Part shown: piece by piece, positions 63,181-64,000 of the stretch | Layout: each line of letters starts with the position of its first letter | Numbering within the stretch: the stretch's first letter is position 1 | DNA from: Takifugu bimaculatus | Taxonomy: Eukaryota > Chordata > Actinopteri > Tetraodontiformes > Tetraodontidae | Length of the DNA: 64,000 nucleotides | NCBI GenBank assembly: GCA_004026145.2 | Contig: CP034984.1 | Location: 1,399,946-1,463,945, forward strand | Direction of reading: 5' to 3' | Notes under the pieces: generated by a model | The model's database searches: none | Told to the model about the DNA's origin: nothing | What the model saw: the letters and a program-made list of their open reading frames with translations, nothing else | Program-made: the position numbers and the translations under genes

Positions 63181-64000
63181 GCCTATGACATCTTAATAAA
63201 TGTTACTCTCTGGTAACCGTTAACTTATTTGATTATCGAGTTCACTGTGCTAACTTTTGGCAGGAAGGCTAAAGTTGGCCTCTTGTATTCCTTGACAGGT
63301 ATGGCCATGGGGCTATTCCTCTCTTCGACCAGTCTGTCCTAAAGACCCCAGGGCTGTAGAATGACAGAGGTAAAACACACACACGGTTGCCTTCACAGTA
63401 TCAATTTTCACCTCCCCTCAGCACTTTTCCATCCCTGCGGCAGGATTGTACAGTCTGAATTTTCACCCGCTCAGAACTCCTCTGCAACAACTTTTCCCTT
63501 GTTGCTGTTGGACGACAGGACTCGGGCTGAATAAGTAGGTGGTCCTGTCTGCAGCGCAGGAACAGCCCGCAGCGGATCTGAGCAGAGGTTGGTATGCAAG
63601 GGCGGGAAAGGTAGTCTGCTGCCCAGCGGTCAACGAGACGGCGAGACGGGATTAGAGGCCGCTCCTGACATTTGGCACAACACCCAAGCGGGAGCAGAGT
63701 TAATTTAACAGTGAGGGGTCAGAGGTCATGGTCCTGACCCAAACACCGCTGGCAAGCTGAGAGAGATAAGACAGGCTTGAGCAACAACAACATGGACTAA
63801 AAAGATTAGATTTTTACAGACATTACACGTACAAGCAAAAGCATGGATACAGAATGAGCAATGTCATCCGTGTTCTCGTTTCCTGGCTGTGAAATAATTT
63901 TTTTTTGGAGGGGGGGGGATTAAACCGTGTGGGTATTTATGATGGATGATGCATTTGTTCTGGAGTGAATGTGCCCTAAGTGAGCTCCACAGTTGGACGT

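Larger units (their letters stand above)
30351..64000. other. Intergenic region upstream of meis2 (gene desert)
   Basis: About 33.6 kb in which no open frame resembles a known protein and no splice-linked exon series is recognisable. It holds many non-repetitive AT-rich blocks with homeodomain, MEIS, FOX, SOX and POU type words, several palindromes and a handful of microsatellites. The more convincing ones are listed separately. Regions not listed (for example about 51.1-53.9, 57.3-59.3 and 60.3-61.5 kb) show nothing I can name. Confidence 0.6.

Overview
This window is vertebrate genomic DNA, most likely from a ray-finned (teleost) fish. It carries one recognisable protein-coding gene: the 5' two thirds of meis2, a TALE-class homeobox gene, on the minus strand. 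Seven coding exons between 29348 and 17966 encode residues 1-249 plus one base. This covers the start MAQR, the variable N-terminal region, the whole PBX-binding MEINOX (Meis_PKNOX_N) domain and the Ser/Gly-rich linker. The exons that should encode the homeodomain and C-terminus were not found, and by exon phase they should lie beyond position 1. Meis2 rather than Meis1 or Meis3 is supported by the residues [33 protein letters not shown] and NPASWRDHDDATSTHSAG. I infer a fish from compact 5' introns (exons 1-6 fit in 3.4 kb), abundant CA/GT microsatellites and the absence of recognisable mammalian repeats. I cannot tell meis2a from meis2b.

Layout: 1-17965 is the start of a very large intron 7. 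Exon 7 lies at 17966-18080. Intron 6 (18081-25930) holds several AT-rich, TAAT-motif-rich blocks that look like regulatory elements and one GC-rich island at about 22.4-23.2 kb. Exons 6, 5, 4, 3, 2 and 1 follow at 25931-29348. The CpG-rich 5' flank (29349 to about 30350) contains a perfect PBX-MEIS composite site. From about 30350 to 64000 no credible protein-coding gene is visible. That 33 kb looks like a gene desert filled with candidate non-coding regulatory blocks, as expected upstream of a developmental transcription-factor gene.

The window therefore reads as one transcription-factor gene in its own cis-regulatory landscape. Several candidate elements carry perfect TGACAG, TGATTGACAG or TGATTGAT words, the DNA targets of MEIS, PBX-MEIS and PBX-HOX complexes, so auto- or cross-regulation is a natural hypothesis. 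Conservation could not be tested here. Every 'candidate regulatory block' was chosen by eye from motif content and base composition and is marked with low confidence. I found no tRNA, rRNA, CRISPR array, intact transposon or virus-like gene.
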